Of a stretch of 64,000 nucleotides of DNA, positions 36,074 to 47,459 are shown one piece after another. Source of the stretch: Toxonevra muliebris (taxonomy: Eukaryota; Arthropoda; Insecta; Diptera; Pallopteridae); assembly GCA_963691655.1 (NCBI GenBank), contig OY829329.1, positions 55,503,408 to 55,567,407 of the forward strand. The letters are read 5' to 3'. Every line of letters begins with the position of its first letter. Position 1 is the stretch's first letter. The translations under genes and the position numbers were made by a program. The notes under the pieces are model-generated. The model worked only from the letters and a program-made list of their open reading frames with translations, did not search any database and had not been told where the DNA came from.

Positions 36074-36428
36074 AACGGTGTGAAGATAGCCACGCGTGGC
36101 TATCTTAGCAAATACACAAACCACAAAATGTAAAAATTTCTATGTTAACTTAACAGAAAAAATGTTAACCGAAAAATTTTATGTTAAGCACAACATAGAA
36201 TATTCGTTCGGATCCTGACGACCATTTGGAGAACTGACTGTGACCACCAGACATACCATTCGATAGGCATTGAAATGTTGTTTAACCATGCATACACAAA
36301 TGTAACATATTTATTTCAGATTATTTTTAATTAATTTATGAAAAATATCAATTTGAAAAGCGAGTTGGAGGAATCAGGTGGTCATATGGAGCACTTGTAC
36401 AACTTTAGCCGACATCACATGGGTATCA
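36074..36428 (+). repeat. Left 355-bp terminal inverted repeat
   Basis: It starts AACGGTGTGAAGATAGCC and ends CACATGGGTATCA. A perfect 24-bp palindrome lies at 36083-36106 (half-site AAGATAGCCACG). The innermost 64 bp (36365-36428) are the first part of the 173-bp repeat unit. Confidence 0.95.
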
Positions 36429-39400
36429 GTGGACAGGTATTGAAGAGTAGATCAATCCTGCATTTTCAAAACATCTAACAGAATTACCGGATTGCCGTTA
36501 ATTTCCGTTTGAAAATATCATGTTGGGTGCAGTTGGGTGGAGGAATCAGGTGGTCATATGGAGCGCTTGTACAACTTTAGCCGACGTCACATGGGTATCA
36601 GTGGACAGGTATTGAAGAGTAGATCAATCCTGCATTTTCAAAACATCTAACAGAATTACCACATTGACGTTAATTTCCGTTTGAAAATTTTCATTTTGGG
36701 TGCAGTTGGGTGGAGGAATCAGGTGGTCATATGGAGCACTTGTACAACTTTAGCCGACATCACATGGGTATCAGTGGACAGGTATTGAAGAGTAGATCAA
36801 TCCTGCATTTTCAAACCATCTAACAGAATTACCGGATTGTCGTTAATTTCCGTTAGAAAATTTTCATGTTGGGTGCAGCTGGGTGGAGGAATCAGGTGGT
36901 CATATGGAGCACTTGTACAACTTTAGCCGACATCACATGGGTATCAGTGGACAGGTATTGAAGAGTAGATCAATCCTGCATTTTCAAACCATCTAACAGA
37001 ATTACCGGATTGTCGTTAATTTCCGTTTGAAAATTTTCATATTGGGTGCAGCTGGGTGGAGGAATCAGGTGGTCATATGGAGCACTTGTACAACTTTAGC
37101 CGACATCACATGGGTATCAGTGGACAGGTATTGAAGAGTAGATCAATCCTGCATTTTCAAAACATCTAACAGAATTACCACATTGACGTTAATTTCCGTT
37201 TGAAAATTTTCATATTGGGTGCAGCTGGGTGGAGGAATCAGGTGGTCATATGGAGCACTTGTACAACTTTAGCCGACATCACATGGGTATCAGTGGACAG
37301 GTATTGAAGAGTAGATCAATCCTGCATTTTCAAACCATCTAACAGAATTACCGGATTGTCGTTAATTTCCGTTAGAAAATTTTCATGTTGGGTGCAGCTG
37401 GGTGGAGGAATCAGGTGGTCATATGGAGCACTTGTACAACTTTAGCCGACATCACATGGGTATCAGTGGACAGGTATTGAAGAGTAGATCAATCCTGCAT
37501 TTTCAAACCATCTAACAGAATTACCGGATTGTCGTTAATTTCCGTTTGAAAATTTTCATATTGGGTGCAGCTGGGTGGAGGAATCAGGTGGTCATATGGA
37601 GCACTTGTACAACTTTAGCCGACATCACATGGGTATCAGTGGACAGGTATTGAAGAGTAGATCAATCCTGCATTTTCAAAACATCTAACAGAATTACCAC
37701 ATTGACGTTAATTTCCGTTTGAAAATTTTCATATTGGGTGCAGCTGGGTGGAGGAATCAGGTGGTCATATGGAGCACTTGTACAACTTTAGCCGACATCA
37801 CATGGGTATCAGTGGACAGGTATTGAAGAGTAGATCAATCCTGCATTTTCAAACCATCTAACAGAATTACCGGATTGTCGTTAATTTCCGTTAGAAAATT
37901 TTCATGTTGGGTGCAGCTGGGTGGAGGAATCAGGTGGTCATATGGAGCACTTGTACAACTTTAGCCGACATCACATGGGTATCAGTGGACAGGTATTGAA
38001 GAGTAGATCAATCCTGCATTTTCAAACCATCTAACAGAATTACCGGATTGTCGTTAATTTCCGTTAGAAAATTTTCATGTTAAGTGCAGCTGGGTGGAGA
38101 AATCAAGTGGTCATATGGAGCATTTGTACAACTTTAGCCGACATCACATGGGTATCAGTGGACAGGTATTGAAGAGTAGATCAATCCTGCATTTTCAAAA
38201 CATCTAACAGAATTACCGGATTGTCGTTAATTTCCGTTAGAAAATTTTCATGTTAAGTGCAGCTGGGTGGAGAAATCAAGTGGTCATATGGAGCATTTGT
38301 ACAACTTTAGCCGACATCACATGGGTATCAGTGGACAGGTATTGAAGAGTAGATCAATCCTGCATTTTCAAAACATCTAACAGAATTACCGGATTGTCGT
38401 TAATTTCCGTTAGAAAATTTTCATGTTAAGTGCAGCTGGGTGGAGGAATCAAGTGGTCATATGGAGCATTTGTACAACTTTAGCCGACATCACATGGGTA
38501 TCAGTGGACAGGTATTGAAGAGTAGATCAATCCTGCATTTTCAAAACATCTAACAGAATTACCGGATTGTCGTTAATTTCCGTTAGAAAATTTTCATGTT
38601 AAGTGCAGCTGGGTGGAGGAATCAAGTGGTCATATGGAGCATTTGTACAACTTTAGCCGACATCACATGGGTATCAGTGGACAGGTATTGAAGAGTAGAT
38701 CAATCCTGCATTTTCAAAACATCTAACAGAATTACCGGATTGTCGTTAATTTCCGTTAGAAAATTTTCATGTTAAGTGCAGCTGGGTGGAGGAATCAAGT
38801 GGTCATATCGAGCACTTGTACAACTTTAGCCGACATCACATGGGTATCAGTGGACAAGTATTGAAGAGTAGATCAATCCTGCATTTTCAAAACATCTAAC
38901 AGAATTACCGGATTGTCGTTAATTTCCGTTAGAAAATTTTCATGTTGGGTGCAGCTGGGTGGAGGAATCAAGTGGTCATATGGAGCACTTGTACAACTTT
39001 AGCCGACATCACATGGGTATCAGTGGACAGGTATTGAAGAGTAGATCAATCCTGCATTTTCAAAACATCTAACAGAATTACCGGATTGTCGTTAATTTCC
39101 GTTAGAAAATTTTCATGTTAAGTGCAGCTGGGTGGAGGAATCAAGTGGTCATATGGAGCATTTGTACAACTTTAGCCGACATCACATGGGTATCAGTGGA
39201 CAGGTATTGAAGAGTAGATCAATCCTGCATTTTCAAAACATCTAACAGAATTACCGGATTGTCGTTAATTTCCGTTAGAAAATTTTCATGTTGGGTGCAG
39301 TTGGGTGGAGGAATCAGGTGGTCATATGGAGCACTTGTACAACTTTAGCCGACATCACATGGGTATCAGTGGACAGGTATTGAAGAGTAGATCAATCCTG

Positions 39401-41199
39401 CATTTTCAAAACATCTAACAGAATTACCGGATTGTCGTTAATTTCCGTTAGAAAATTTTCATGTTAAGTGCAGCTGGGTGGAGGAATCAAGTGGTCATAT
39501 GGAGCATTTGTACAACTTTAGCCGACATCACATGGGTATCAGTGGACAGGTATTGAAGAGTAGATCAATCCTGCATTTTCAAAACATCTAACAGAATTAC
39601 CGGATTGTCGTTAATTTCCGTTAGAAAATTTTCATGTTAAGTGCAGCTGGGTGGAGAAATCAAGTGGTCATATGGAGCATTTGTACAACTTTAGCCGACA
39701 TCACATGGGTATCAGTGGACAGGTATTGAAGAGTAGATCAATCCTGCATTTTCAAAACATCTAACAGAATTACCGGATTGTCGTTAATTTCCGTTAGAAA
39801 ATTTTCATGTTGGGTGCAGCTGGGTGGAGGAATCAAGTGGTCATATGGAGCACTTGTACAACTTTAGCCGACATCACATGGGTATCAGTGGACAGGTATT
39901 GAAGAGTAGATCAATCCTGCATTTTCAAAACATCTAACAGAATTACCGGATTGTCGTTAATTTCCGTTAGAAAATTTTCATGTTAAGTGCAGCTGGGTGG
40001 AGAAATCAAGTGGTCATATGGAGCATTTGTACAACTTTAGCCGACATCACATGGGTATCAGTGGACAGGTATTGAAGAGTAGATCAATCCTGCATTTTCA
40101 AAACATCTAACAGAATTACCGGATTGTCATTAATTTCCGTTAGAAAATTTTCATGTTAAGTGCAGCTGGGTGGAGAAATCAAGTGGTCATATGGAGCATT
40201 TGTACAACTTTAGCCGACATCACATGGGTATCAGTGGACAGGTATTGAAGAGTAGATCAATCCTGCATTTTCAAAACATCTAACAGAATTACCGGATTGT
40301 CGTTAATTTCCGTTAGAAAATTTTCATGTTAAGTGCAGCTGGGTGGAGAAATCAAGTGGTCATATGGAGCATTTGTACAACTTTAGCCGACATCACATGG
40401 GTATCAGTGGACAGGTATTGAAGAGTAGATCAATCCTGCATTTTCAAAACATCTAACAGAATTACCGGATTGTCGTTAATTTCCGTTAGAAAATTTTCAT
40501 GTTGGGTGCAGCTGGGTGGAGGAATCAAGTGGTCATATGGAGCACTTGTACAACTTTAGCCGACATCACATGGGTATCAGTGGACAGGTATTGAAGAGTA
40601 GATCAATCCTGCATTTTCAAAACATCTAACAGAATTACCGGATTGTCGTTAATTTCCGTTAGAAAATTTTCATGTTAAGTGCAGCTGGGTGGAGAAATCA
40701 AGTGGTCATATGGAGCATTTGTACAACTTTAGCCGACATCACATGGGTATCAGTGGACAGGTATTGAAGAGTAGATCAATCCTGCATTTTCAAAACATCT
40801 AACAGAATTACCGGATTGTCATTAATTTCCGTTAGAAAATTTTCATGTTAAGTGCAGCTGGGTGGAGAAATCAAGTGGTCATATGGAGCATTTGTACAAC
40901 TTTAGCCGACATCACATGGGTATCAGTGGACAGGTATTGAAGAGTAGATCAATCCTGCATTTTCAAAACATCTAACAGAATTACCGGATTGTCGTTAATT
41001 TCCGTTAGAAAATTTTCATGTTAAGTGCAGCTGGGTGGAGGAATCAAGTGGTCATATGGAGCACTTGTACAACTTTAGCCGACATCACATGGGTATAAGT
41101 GGACAGGTATTGAAGAGTAGATCAATCCTGCATTTTCAAAACATCTAACAGAATTACCGGATTGTCGTTAATTTCCGTTTGAAAATTTTCATGTTGGGT
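36365..41199 (+). repeat. Satellite array, 28 copies of a 173-bp unit
   Basis: Using GTCATATGG as a marker (one copy reads GTCATATCG), units start at 36381, 36553, 36726, 36899 and so on to 41051. Every spacing is 173 bp except the first (172, from a one-base loss in GAAAATATCATG). Copies differ by a few diagnostic changes: CACTTG/CATTTG, GAGGAATC/GAGAAATC, GTTGGG/GTTAAG/ATTGGG, CCGGATTGTCG/CCACATTGACG. 173 is not a multiple of three, and stops occur in all frames, so it is noncoding. The final unit runs into GGGTTTATGTATAT near 41197. Confidence 0.97.
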
Positions 41200-41242
41200 T
41201 TATGTATATTTAATCTAATAACATATAAGTCTTAACAATAGA

Positions 41243-41597
41243 TGATACCCATGTGATATCGGCTAAAGTTGTACAAGTGCTCCATATGACCACCTGATTC
41301 CTCCAACTCGCTTTTCAAATTGATATTTTTCATAAATTAATTAAAAATAATCTGAAATAAATATGTTACATTTGTGTATGCATGGTTAAACAACATTTCA
41401 ATGCCTATCGAATGGTATGTCTGGTGGTCACAGTCAGTTCTCCAAATGGTCATCAGGAACCGAACGAATATTCTATGTTGTGCTTAACATAAAATTTTTC
41501 GGTTAACATTTTTTCTGTTAAGTTAACATAGAAATTTTTACATTTTGTGGTTTGTGTATTTGCTAAGATAGCCACGCGTGGCTATCTTCACACCGTT
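41243..41597 (-). repeat. Right 355-bp terminal inverted repeat
   Basis: The reverse complement matches the left repeat with about three differences (GGTTCC for GGATCC, TGATG for TGACG, GATATC for GACATC). It carries the same 24-bp palindrome (41565-41588) and, at its inner edge (41243-41306), an inverted partial satellite unit. Confidence 0.95.
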
Positions 41598-41606
41598 TTG
41601 CTTATG
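41598..41606 (+). repeat. 9-bp target site duplication, right
   Basis: TTGCTTATG, identical to 36065-36073. Confidence 0.9.
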
Positions 41607-41847
41607 TATGATTAACTATTTCATTCCAAAATTTTGCCAAATACTATTTATTTCTTATGTAGTAGTCATAATGGGTAGTATGAGCTGATACTTACATACA
41701 TACGTACAATTTAATATTTCAAATTAAATAACTTTAATTTTTGTAAATTCCTTCCGGCAAAATGCTCTGCTATTTGAAATATTTCACTATTAGTTATTTA
41801 TTCATTGTTCGTAAATGGTTACAATAGATTAAAATAGGTTAAGACCA

Positions 41848-41935
41848 GTAGTAGTATTAGTAGCAGCAATAGTAGTAGTGGAAAGAGTAACAGTAGTAAG
41901 AGTAGTAGCAGCAGTAGTAGTAGTAGTAGCAACTA
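41848..41935 (+). repeat. Imperfect AGT/AGC microsatellite
   Basis: A run of AGT trinucleotides interrupted by AGC and AAGAG units. Confidence 0.85.
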
Positions 41936-42589
41936 CCATTGTTCTCATCTTATTAATACAGCTTATATTGCTATATCTACTAAAAGTTTTGTTGTTGTTA
42001 TTACTGTTGCTGCTGTTGCTTTTGCTACTTACTGCCTCTGCTTATGTATATTAATGCTGCTTATTATTGTGTTTTGTTTGCTTTTGCTTTCCTTCTTTCT
42101 TTTTCAAAAAATTTGTTTTGATATGTAAGTTTTTATGTATGTTTTGTTTGTCTCGTTTGTATATGTTTATTTTTCGGTTTTATTACCCCCTCTTTCCCCT
42201 TTCCTACGCTGTGCATATATCTCTTTGTTTTCATATCCCAGTTGAAAGTTATGCCATCGATGAATATGTCAAGCAAACATGTGGCATAACTCAGAGACAA
42301 AACAGAATTTTTTGGTTTAAGACTTCGAAAAGTCATACAGAGATATAGTATTCTTGGTGATGATAGCGTTTCATCAAATTCCTCTCTTTCAGTGTTCGAA
42401 CAAGAAAGATTTAGAGTCCCGGTTGTGATCGATTTGATCCTGTTCTGGTCCACTACAGAAAAATACCAAGTCTCCAGATCTATCTCTGATTTTTCTATAT
42501 CATTAAAATATTACCTTTACAAGGTAAACTCAGACCTTCTTAAGTTGTTCTAACGTGTAATATTATTGTGTTTCCATTTAGCAGTTCCC

Positions 42590-42676
42590 CAGACTTATCA
42601 CAGTGGTATAACAATGGCCCGTTCAGGCCTAAGTGTGTTTCTCGACAGCCACGCCACTCCAACCTAACCTAACCTT
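42590..42676 (+). mobile_element. SINE/LINE tail fragment
   Basis: It reads GTGGTATAACAATGGCCCGT, then CAGGCCTAAGTGTGTTTCTC and ends CCAACCTAACCTAACCT, the tail shared by four other loci in the window. No tRNA-like head is attached. Confidence 0.75.
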
Positions 42677-42679
42677 CCT

Positions 42680-43225
42680 CCTACCGTTTATCTATCTTTT
42701 TTCCCCAATCAACGCAATGCTTTGCATTCATAGGGGTACCCCTGAGTGTTGAATGCTTAATTAAAAAAAAAGAAAAAATGGTAAGGGTTTCAAAGCTTTG
42801 AAAGGTTTTTCCTTGGAGGGATTGGTAAAAAGTGTGTTCAGTGGTTTGTTTTCGTTTCATTTATTCGACAGAAGAGATTTCATGGAATACCTAATAACAT
42901 ATATTCAGGTAAATTCAATTGATAAACTTAGAAGAGGTCATACTATTGGACTCTACTTTTGATATTATCGGTTGAAGTTGATTCAAGTTTCACCTAAGCT
43001 GAATGCCCTTATGGTGAAACTATCCTTTATTATATATATAACTTTATTCTTGATAATGTCGATTGAATTCAATTCAAAGTTCATCTAAACTGATATACCT
43101 CCCTGGGAAGAGGTTGAACTACTGAACTGTTCTTGATATTGCGAAGAGGTAAAACTACTAAACTGTTGATATTGCGAATTGAAATCGGTTCAAGATTCAG
43201 CTAAGATGATTCTATGAAGGAGGGC
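42680..43225. other. Noncoding DNA with weak internal repetition
   Basis: The phrases TTGATATTGCGAA and GGTTCAAGTTTCACCTAA recur two or three times between 42950 and 43210 in diverged form. No gene recognised. Confidence 0.45.
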
Positions 43226-43229
43226 GATT

Positions 43230-43840
43230 TTTGGTTGAAGTAGTTGTAAGGGTAATAGTAGGAAGTGCTTGATTGAAGGAAGTTATGTGAGTGCAAGATT
43301 TTTGTGGCGAAGGAGTTTTGTATATTGAGAAAGTTCCTTGGATAAGTTTCTGCTTCCTTAGTTAAAAGAGTTCAGTCATTGGTCGTTTTTTGGATAAAGG
43401 AATTCGATGATTGAAGAAATTATTTGTTTAAAGAAATTCGGAAAGTGAGTTCCTTGGTTCGTTGAGTTTTGTAGATGAAGAAGTTGTGATGGTGAGTGAG
43501 TTTCTGAGTGGAAAAAGTTTTGTGGTTTCAGAAGTTTTTTGAATGAAGAAATTCTGTGGGTGAGAGATTTCTGTGGCTGTCAGAGTTCTGTAAGTGAAGA
43601 AGTTCTCTGGGGAAAGAGTTCTAGTTTGAAATAGTTCTGTTATTCGAAAATTCGTTGAATAAATGAGTTTCGAAATGGAGGCGATTCTTTTACTGAAGAA
43701 GTTATATTTGTTTTGGGATTTCTGTGGATGAAGTAGTTCTGTGATTGAGAATGTTGTATGAGTGAAGGATTTCTGTGTTTGAAGGTTTTCTGTGAGTGAC
43801 AGAGTTCCATAGTTGAAGGAATTCTTTAAGTTAATGTTCT
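43230..43840 (+). repeat. Old minisatellite (GAAGAAGTTCTGTGG type)
   Basis: Roughly 20-25 bp units resembling TGAAGAAGTTCTGTGGT recur about 25 times with heavy divergence (for example GAAGAAGTTCTCTGGGG, GAAGTAGTTCTGTGATT, GAAGGATTTCTGTGTTT). Related islands occur at 45680-45790, 47460-47760 and 48040-48150. Confidence 0.75.
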
Positions 43841-43849
43841 CATAATATC

Positions 43850-45060
43850 AATTACTTCCCTACTGGGATAATAATACTATACCCACACTACCCAAGTACA
43901 AGTAAAGCTTAAAATCCAAATCATTGTTTGTTTTTGATTTTGTTTATAGAATGCATTAACGTATATTTACCCACATACTCACATACCTGCATATAGATGT
44001 ATGTATACTTATTATTGTTGAAATTTCGTATTATTATGATTATTATTATCATCTCCGGATTTTCTAGTTACAAATTACCATATACTATACATACATACCT
44101 ACCTACTCGTAGTATGTTCATACATGCATACCATACAGCCAAGCATTCAATAACTTCTCTATCCCTTCCACTACAGAACACTAAGACTGTACATAGTTAT
44201 AAACTTTTGCATATTATAATTTCAAGTAGTCGAGTTACTTAGTTAAGAAAATTTATAATTAGTTATTCTCCTTAATACGATTAATATGATGTACTGAAGC
44301 AAAAGAACAATTATTAGAATTATTATTTGTGGCAAGCTGATGTAACCTTAATTATCTTTCAATAAGATTTTCTCCGAAAGTTTTAAAGTATATTCAAAGT
44401 GTGTATATAGAATAAGCTTTTGTTTGTTTGCTAATGCTAGAACTTTCCTTTCTTCTTTCGTATATAAATACAATATCTTCCACTTGGCGTTTATTATATT
44501 ACATTGTGAATAATAGAGGATTTATTATTATTAATAAAGAAAGCCAAAAATTTCAAAAGGTTGATTGGTTGGTATTTTCTAAGTTTTCAAAGTAAATCTA
44601 TTTTACTCGAACTTAACTGTCTCGTCTCTTTCCTCTTCGTCTTTATTCCACCATTCAAGTAAATTTTCTATTCAAAATAACAAAAACAAAAAAGAAAAAA
44701 GGTCAACGCATTGTTATGGAAAATTCATATTAATTAAAATTTAAGCATAAATTAATAAGTTTTTTTTTAGTGATTTTAAAAAGATTTGTTAATAAACAAA
44801 ATTTGATTAATATTAAAGTAAAATACTTAAAAGATTGATTTCAAATTAAAGAAAGTGCCATCGCATGAATGCAGATGATGTCTAATTCATTAGAAGAGAA
44901 ATTAAATAAATGTATGTATTGGTTTCAAAAGAAATCAGCTGTTGAATTGAATGATTGAAGATTTAGTGTAAGGGAAAGCAATGTTAAGGAAACACCGGCT
45001 CGAATGTTTAGATAAAGTATCGTAGATGGTCTCGAGACTTTTGTTCTTTAGTGAAAAAAT
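43850..45060. other. AT-rich noncoding DNA
   Basis: Short TATTAT and TACA runs. An 81-residue plus-strand frame (43997-44242) has no recognisable features. Nothing else seen. Confidence 0.55.
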
Positions 45061-45072
45061 TACACTAGAGAA

Positions 45073-45576
45073 TAGGATAGCCAGATTTTTGAACCGCGAA
45101 ATCAGTACATTAGGCGTTAGAAAGCAGTGAAAATCAGTACAGTTGTTATGCTTTTATTACTTTCAATGTAATATAGTGATATAAACGTCCTGAAACTTTT
45201 CCTCAGATTTTGTGTGTTCATTTTACATTTTCGTCTTATGTTGATTACGTATCAGTTTCCATATTTAGAGAATTGTGAGAGCTGAGGACAATAACCAAAT
45301 GACATATTTATTTCACTCATTTAAAAACTTACGTTAATCGATATTTCTTCAAGCAAATATTGCTTTTCTTCTCTCAATAGCAGCAACGCGTATGACTTTT
45401 ATTTTGTGAACAATCAGAAAAAGAAGCAAATACGGTGAGACTGTCTGAAAAAATCAGTATAAAATACAAAAATCAGTACATTTTCGTACTGATTTCGAGA
45501 TTTCAAAAAATCAGTATTTAAGAAAAAAAAAAACCATGTCCATGTACTGATCAAATCAATACGTCTGGCTACCCTA
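45073..45576 (+). mobile_element. hAT-like MITE (TAGGATAGCCAGA ends), intact
   Basis: The ends are TAGGATAGCCAGA and TCTGGCTACCCTA, flanked by a perfect 8-bp duplication CTAGAGAA (45065-45072 and 45577-45584). It is homologous to 18291-19529 in inverted orientation. Where that copy holds a 680-bp insertion, this one has a single TTAA within AGTATTTAAGAAAA. It is noncoding and AAATCAGTAC-rich. Confidence 0.9.
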
Positions 45577-45679
45577 CTAGAGAAGTACCTTTTGGAAATA
45601 TCGTATATAACTTTGAAACTCTTTCGTTTCTTGTTTCCATGGAGAAAGCATGCAAAAAATGCTTTCTATTTGAATAAGT

Positions 45680-45790
45680 TTGGTTTGGTGGATGAGAGTT
45701 TTATGAGCAGCAGAACACTGTAGGCGAAGGAGTTTAGAAAATTATATGAGTGATGTAGTTCTATAGGTGATAGAGAATGAATGTAGAGGT
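45680..45790 (+). repeat. Island of the GAAG-AGTT minisatellite
   Basis: Units such as GGCGAAGGAGTTTAG and GTGATGTAGTTCTATAGG resemble the 43230-43840 repeat. Confidence 0.5.
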
Positions 45791-46197
45791 TGAATGTCAT
45801 GGACGATTTACGATAGAAAAACACTTCTTCGAAAGTTGGATGAAAAATCGTAAAGAACCCCAAAAGATTTTTTCATTCTTTTGTGGAAAATTACCAGAAG
45901 AGAAAACTTTTTTCAAAAGTATAAAAAAAATACTCTTTATTTCATATTACGCTAGGGTAGTCTATAGTCATATTAGTATCGTTAGATAAATTCGAAATTC
46001 CTCTTTCCTTAGTTCCATAGATTGAGCATGAAAGAAAATGCAATACCGGGGGGGAGGGGGGGATAAAAGAAGGGGGAAATTACCCCCAAAAGATTTTCAA
46101 ACACTTAAAAATTTTATAACTTAAACCAAAGGTGAATATAATTAGTTCCAAGAAATTAAATAAATTACTTTCAATTGTAAGAATAAGGAATAACCTT

Positions 46198-46830
46198 GCT
46201 CATTAAACCGCTTTCCTTCTCAATGGAAATGTGCTGAAATAATAATGATACCTAAACCAAATAAACCTGAAAACTCAGTGCCCTCATATAGACCTATAAG
46301 TTTGCTGGCAATATTCTCGAAAATATTCGAAGTAGTAGATTGCTAATAATACAAGAAAATAAGAATATAGTTGCGAATCACCAATCGTCATAAGCACGGT
46401 ACTTCTGAGCAATATTGTCACTGACTTTCTGGAACGCAAAAAATATTGCTCTGCCATATTTTTGGACATTCAAGAAGCGTTCGAAAAAGTTTAGCATCAA
46501 GGGCTGTTATACAAATTAAAAAATTTACTTCCAGCTCCATTTTATTTGGTCTTAACGTCCTATCATTCTATGTCAAAGTAAATGATAAAACATCAGCCAA
46601 ATTTCAAGTGAAAGCCGAAGTACCACAGGGCAGTGTTCTGGGTCCTGCTCTTTATTCGATTTTTACTTGCGACTTGCCTGAAGCTGATGATGTTACTATA
46701 GCTTCTTATCCAGACGATACTGCCATTTTAGCGTTAAATTAATCTGTTACAGAAGCTGCTAATTTAGTTCAGAAACAGCTCGACGACGTTCAACAATGGT
46801 TACTTCGTGGATGAGTGCTTGACTGGAGTT
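46198..46830 (+). pseudogene. Jockey-like LINE reverse transcriptase fragment
   Basis: Reading across frames, the order is FPSQWKCAEIIMIPKPNKPE, then SVPSYRPISLLAIFSKIFE, then FLERKKYCSAIFLDIQEAFE followed by KVxHQGLLYKLK, then VPQGSVLGPALYSIFTCDLP and YPDDTAILALN. These are the finger and palm blocks of a Jockey-clade reverse transcriptase: FLD..AF holds the first catalytic Asp, and the YADD box reads YPDD, a Pro replacing Ala next to the two Asp. Several stops and frameshifts break it (the longest open piece is 46446-46742). The 5' ORF, endonuclease and 3' end are missing. Inactive. Confidence 0.85.
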
Positions 46831-46865
46831 CCATCTGCCTCAGGTTCGATTCCCAGATGGGGTTG
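46805..46865 (+). other. tRNA-like fragment with B box
   Basis: CAGGTTCGATTCCCAGATGG contains a perfect B box, GGTTCGATTCC, preceded by GATGAGTGCTTGACTGGAGT, which could be a broken A box. It may be the head of another SINE or a decayed tRNA copy; too short to decide. Confidence 0.35.
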
Positions 46866-46879
46866 AATTCTTAAAAAAT

Positions 46880-47455
46880 GTTCAAATAGATTGTTCTAAT
46901 AAAATGGATAATTTCGGTGATTTAGTTCTTAAATACGTGACTCAAGTACCAGTTCAACGGGTTCTATTCTCAGGTAGAGAATTGAATCCACCAATCGGGT
47001 CGATATAAAGAAAATCCCAGATAGGAAAGAGAAAATTTGAATAGAGGGTAAGAATCAGCGACCTTAAATTATTCTTAAAATTCTACTAATTCTCGACCCA
47101 TTAAAAAACAATCTAAAACCGAAAACGGAATTAATGTTTCCTTTTGTTATATTTTCCACTTTTCTTTACCTTGGAAATAGATCATTGAAATTGTGAAATG
47201 CTTTGCTACAAGAACAGGGTTTCCCCTAAATACGTAACGTACTAGTAAGTTTTCACATGGCCATACCTTTGAAATTGTTAGTCATCGAAATAAAGTTTAT
47301 GAATAATCAAAAAAAACAAAAAAAAAAACGATACGCGAACGAGAAAAAAAACGCTCCAGCCCGCGTTTTGGTTCATATGGCGAATTTTGATTTTTTATTT
47401 CCCCCCTTCCCCTCGAAAATATTTCCTGTATGCGCCACTGCAGTTGAAAGAGTTT
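46880..47455. other. No gene seen
   Basis: AT-rich. A 74-residue basic frame (47257-47481) comes from an A-rich tract. Confidence 0.5.
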
Positions 47456-47459
47456 TATT

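Larger units (their letters stand above)
36074..41597. mobile_element. Foldback transposon with internal satellite array (5524 bp)
   Basis: It is bounded by a perfect 9-bp direct repeat and by 355-bp inverted repeats that differ at only about three positions. It contains no open frame on either strand; the interior is 28 tandem copies of a 173-bp unit plus a 43-bp unique hinge (about 41200-41242). Long inverted repeats, no transposase and a 9-bp duplication fit foldback (FB) elements, which are related to the Mutator superfamily; mobilisation would need a transposase in trans. The near-identical arms and exact duplication point to a recent insertion. The organisation is comparable to Tetris of Drosophila virilis, but no sequence relation is claimed. 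Unit number may be misassembled. Confidence 0.9.

Noticed and set aside
36365..41199. Regular array that might be read as a CRISPR-like or protein-repeat locus
   Set aside because: The whole 173-bp unit is repeated without unique spacers, the period is not a multiple of three, all frames are closed, and it sits inside a transposon in eukaryotic DNA.
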